Shown here: positions 61,665 to 63,611 of the stretch, in pieces
Layout: the number at the start of each line of letters is the position of its first letter
How positions within the stretch are numbered: position 1 is the stretch's first letter
Origin: Syntrophomonas sp. DTU018
Lineage (GTDB): Bacteria > Bacillota > Syntrophomonadia > Syntrophomonadales > Syntrophomonadaceae
NCBI GenBank assembly: GCA_001513155.1
Contig: LFSR01000007.1
Span: 1 to 63,611, forward strand
Length of the DNA stretch: 63,611 nucleotides
Direction of reading: 5' to 3'
Notes under the pieces: generated by a model
The model's input: the letters and a program-made list of their open reading frames with translations, nothing else
Told to the model about the DNA's origin: nothing
Databases searched by the model: none
Translations under genes and position numbers: made by a program

Positions 61665-63055
61665 GCCAAGACCTCCTTTAACGCGCTAACTAATTGGTTG
61701 ATATCATCCAGGGTATGGACTTCTGTTACACAATACTGAGCGCTTTGGCCTAATTCAGGATAATCCCGGCTAAGATCTTTGCCGCCGAATATGCCATAAC
61801 TCAAAAGTTTTTTATTGATTTCAGCAACCGTTTTGCCGGTTGCATCAAAGTTGACTATGAATTCTTTGAAGTGGGGACCCGAAAATACAGGAACACGTAG
61901 CCCTTCGATGCTGGCTAATTTTTTGATGGTGTAAGCAGTTCTCCTTAAAATACCTTCACCAAGTTCTTTCATACCAGCGGGGCCCATAAGAGATAGGTAA
62001 ACAGCTGAGGTTATGGCATTAAGCCACGAAGAAGTGCCGATGAAGTCCGGCGATTCTCCTCGTTTTACATAGGAGGTTCGTTCATGAGTACACTCGCCGA
62101 AAGCCCAATGTTCATCATTCTCACCTTTAACTATACTAACTAAAAGGGTAGGGTACTCTGATACAAACCTTTCTTCATCCTGGCTAGCGATAAAGCCGCA
62201 GGCTCCACCGCCATAATTCATAGCATTCCCTAATGGCTGAGCATCGCCGCAGACTATATCAGCGCCGTATTCTATAGGTGGTTTAACAATACCCAAGCTG
62301 CTAGGATCTACGCCTACTACCACCAGTGCTCCTGCTTTATGGGCAATATCTGCGATTTCTTTTCCTTGGGTTTCAAAGCATCCGAAAAATGTGGGGTTTT
62401 CAAAATACACAGCAGCTGTATCAGACGAGATTTTATTCTGAAGATCTTCTAGAGAAAGGGTTCCGTCGGGGTTGTATTTTAGGGTTTTTAGGGAAGCTCT
62501 GCCTTTGGTGAAATTTTTCATATGGCTGAGCCGCTCACGGCTAATGTTACTTGATATCAGCACCTCATTCCGGCCGGTTATTCTGACAGCCATCATTATT
62601 GCACTGCTGGCTGCTGAACTCCAATCATAAGTGGGACTACTGACTACTTCCATATTCAGTAATTCGCCCATCATGGATTGATATTCAAACATAGCCTGCC
62701 ATTTGCCAAAGTCTGAATATGTATCACCCCAATAGGCTGTTTAAAACTCGGCACGGTTGGCTATTTCACTGCAAACAGCAGGTACATAGTGATTCCAGTA
62801 ACCCGAGCCCAAAAAACTTATATATTCATCACAGGTTTTGTTTTTAGCTAGTATTTTCTCAACATGCCGTTTCAGCTCATATTCAGAAAGCAACGGCTCC
62901 GGGAGGTTAAGTTTCCTGTGTAGTTTTAAATCATCGGGAATAACTCTGTAAAGATTTTCTGCCGCCGTTTCACCAAGTTCATTCAACATTTCCTGCTCAA
63001 CGGCTGGTGCTGAATTAGGTATGTACGGGTGCACAAAACAATTCTTATCGGCCAA
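61661..63055 (-). pseudogene. gcvPA paralogue interrupted by one TAA codon
   Basis: 464 codons that align along the length with glycine dehydrogenase subunit 1, but codon 105 (62741-62743) is TAA. The surrounding sequence reads NRAEF-stop-TAYWGDTYSDFGKWQAMFEYQ, where intact homologues have Leu, so a single T-to-A change of TTA is the likely event. TAA is not a selenocysteine codon. Translation would start at a TTG with AGGAGG upstream. The remainder of the frame is undamaged, so the mutation is recent or a sequencing error. Confidence 0.82.
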
Positions 63056-63234
63056 TTTTAATCCCTCCTATCTTTTTATTAAAAAGATTTAAAGCAGTGT
63101 TTTCTCCCCTTTCTTTTCAAAAATCCACCTGATCTATGCAATATATCTACGATAACTGAATATAAATAAGGCTTAAGTCTTTATCGAATTTTGGAGTGCT
63201 TGAATTTACATATATTAATATTCAGTTGTATTTT

Positions 63235-63276
63235 TGAAAAAAAAACAGAGTAAAGTTAGTTCCCTAACACTCTGTT
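63235..63276 (-). terminator. Riboswitch-linked terminator (second glycine unit)
   Basis: AACAGAGT/ACTCTGTT with inner GTTAG/CTAAC on the minus strand, then a run of about ten T. It follows the aptamer pair directly. Confidence 0.9.
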
Positions 63277-63279
63277 CAT

Positions 63280-63446
63280 TAACCTGAGAGTTTCACCACG
63301 CGGTTTGCCCCTTCGGTGTCGAATGACTTCCCAGAGGATGGTCGGGGTACGATCCTTTTACCTGAGAGTTTCGCATTTTTCAGGGACAAAAAATGCTTGC
63401 TCCTTCGGTGTGAGCTCGCGCTCCCTCTCTCGATACCCTTCATCCC
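63280..63446 (-). promoter_or_regulatory. Second tandem glycine riboswitch
   Basis: Again two gcvT-type aptamers: the minus strand shows CGAGAGAGGGAGC, CACCGAAGGAGCAAGC, GAAACTCTCAGGTAAAAG, then a second CACCGAAGGGGCAAACC and GAAACTCTCAGGTTAATG. The downstream gcvPA/gcvPB copies are broken. The switch itself looks intact. Confidence 0.94.
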
Positions 63447-63506
63447 AGTATTTAATTGTCCTTAAGGAATGCACCTAATTTCACGATCGATCTTTCATTA
63501 TAAATA

Positions 63507-63535
63507 AGTATAAAATAAATCCAATATTTTGTCGA
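63507..63535 (-). promoter_or_regulatory. Possible sigma-A promoter of the second glycine riboswitch
   Basis: TCGACA and TATACT are separated by exactly 17 bases on the minus strand, about 60 bp before the first aptamer. A TTGACA farther upstream (near 63560) lacks a matching -10. Confidence 0.5.
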
Positions 63536-63611
63536 GACTCTTAATTCCCTGTGTCTGTGTCAAGATTTAGTAGGGGGAACTCCTGGTCTTAGAAAAATAA
63601 TATTTATCTTA

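Noticed and set aside
62741-62743. Recoding of the gcvPA stop as selenocysteine or pyrrolysine
   Set aside because: The codon is TAA, and homologues have Leu there, not Cys or Lys.
1-63611. CRISPR arrays, tRNA/rRNA genes, prophage or transposase genes
   Set aside because: No regularly spaced short direct repeats, cloverleaf-like sequences with tRNA signature loops, or recognisable mobile-element proteins were seen on either strand.

Overview
The window looks like chromosome from a strictly anaerobic, spore-forming, low-to-moderate-GC clostridial bacterium, most like the syntrophic fatty-acid oxidisers around Syntrophomonas. The assignment rests on gene content only: a beta-oxidation thiolase, a seven-gene HdrABC-Flox electron-transfer cluster with selenocysteine, glycine reductase, GerM and PdaA sporulation-type proteins, an Fe-S two-subunit fumarase, and a 2-hydroxyacyl-CoA dehydratase with its activator. 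No rRNA, tRNA, CRISPR array, transposase or phage gene was seen.

Layout. 1-5 kb: thiolase, then a Ku / LigD-ligase / LigD-polymerase end-joining operon on the plus strand. 5-13 kb: minus-strand glycine cleavage operon gcvT-gcvH-gcvPA-gcvPB-lpd-lplA-MBL hydrolase. 13-19 kb: minus-strand operon of a 2-hydroxyacyl-CoA dehydratase subunit, its activase, an MBL protein, fumarase alpha and beta, RNase PH, RdgB and a YfcE-type phosphodiesterase. 19-31 kb: murI, a GerMN lipoprotein, a VWA/AAA ATPase pair, a LytTR response regulator, a radical SAM protein, an apparent sigma-54-controlled short transcript, degV, and a large aminotransferase / acyl-ACP-reductase-like fusion. 31-39 kb: hdrC-hdrB-hdrA-floxD-floxC-floxB-floxA, in which hdrA and floxD are read through in-frame UGA codons as selenocysteine. 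39-45 kb: HD-GYP sensor, flavin enoate reductase, membrane and cell-wall proteins. 45.5-52.3 kb: a plus-strand operon of largely unrecognised proteins with a degenerate Hsp70-like protein. 52.4-63.5 kb: the glycine reductase operon trxB-trxA-grdE-grdA(Sec)-grdB(Sec)-grdCD behind a tandem glycine riboswitch, and upstream a second tandem glycine riboswitch driving what look like decayed gcvPA/gcvPB copies plus an ATP-NAD-kinase-like gene.

How it fits together. The window carries both fates of glycine: oxidation by the cleavage system and reduction to acetyl phosphate by selenium-dependent glycine reductase with its own thioredoxin and thioredoxin reductase. The HdrABC-Flox cluster would link NADH to ferredoxin or thiol/disulfide carriers, a plausible electron hub in a fatty-acid oxidiser.

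Intergenic DNA is rich in two dispersed non-coding families: four copies of a ~207-bp folded element ending in CAGGAGTATTAGCC / GGCTAATACTCCTG, and about eight copies of a ~95-bp palindromic element bounded by TGTCAT..GCGAG / CTCGC..ATGACA. The most unusual items are the sigma-54 promoter with three upstream TGTCTC operator repeats firing into an ~80-nt terminated transcript (26.35-26.58 kb), the covarying 207-bp element, the Hsp70-like operon, the GrdC-GrdD fusion and the aminotransferase-reductase fusion. All functional statements are from reading sequence by eye; no search or folding program was run.
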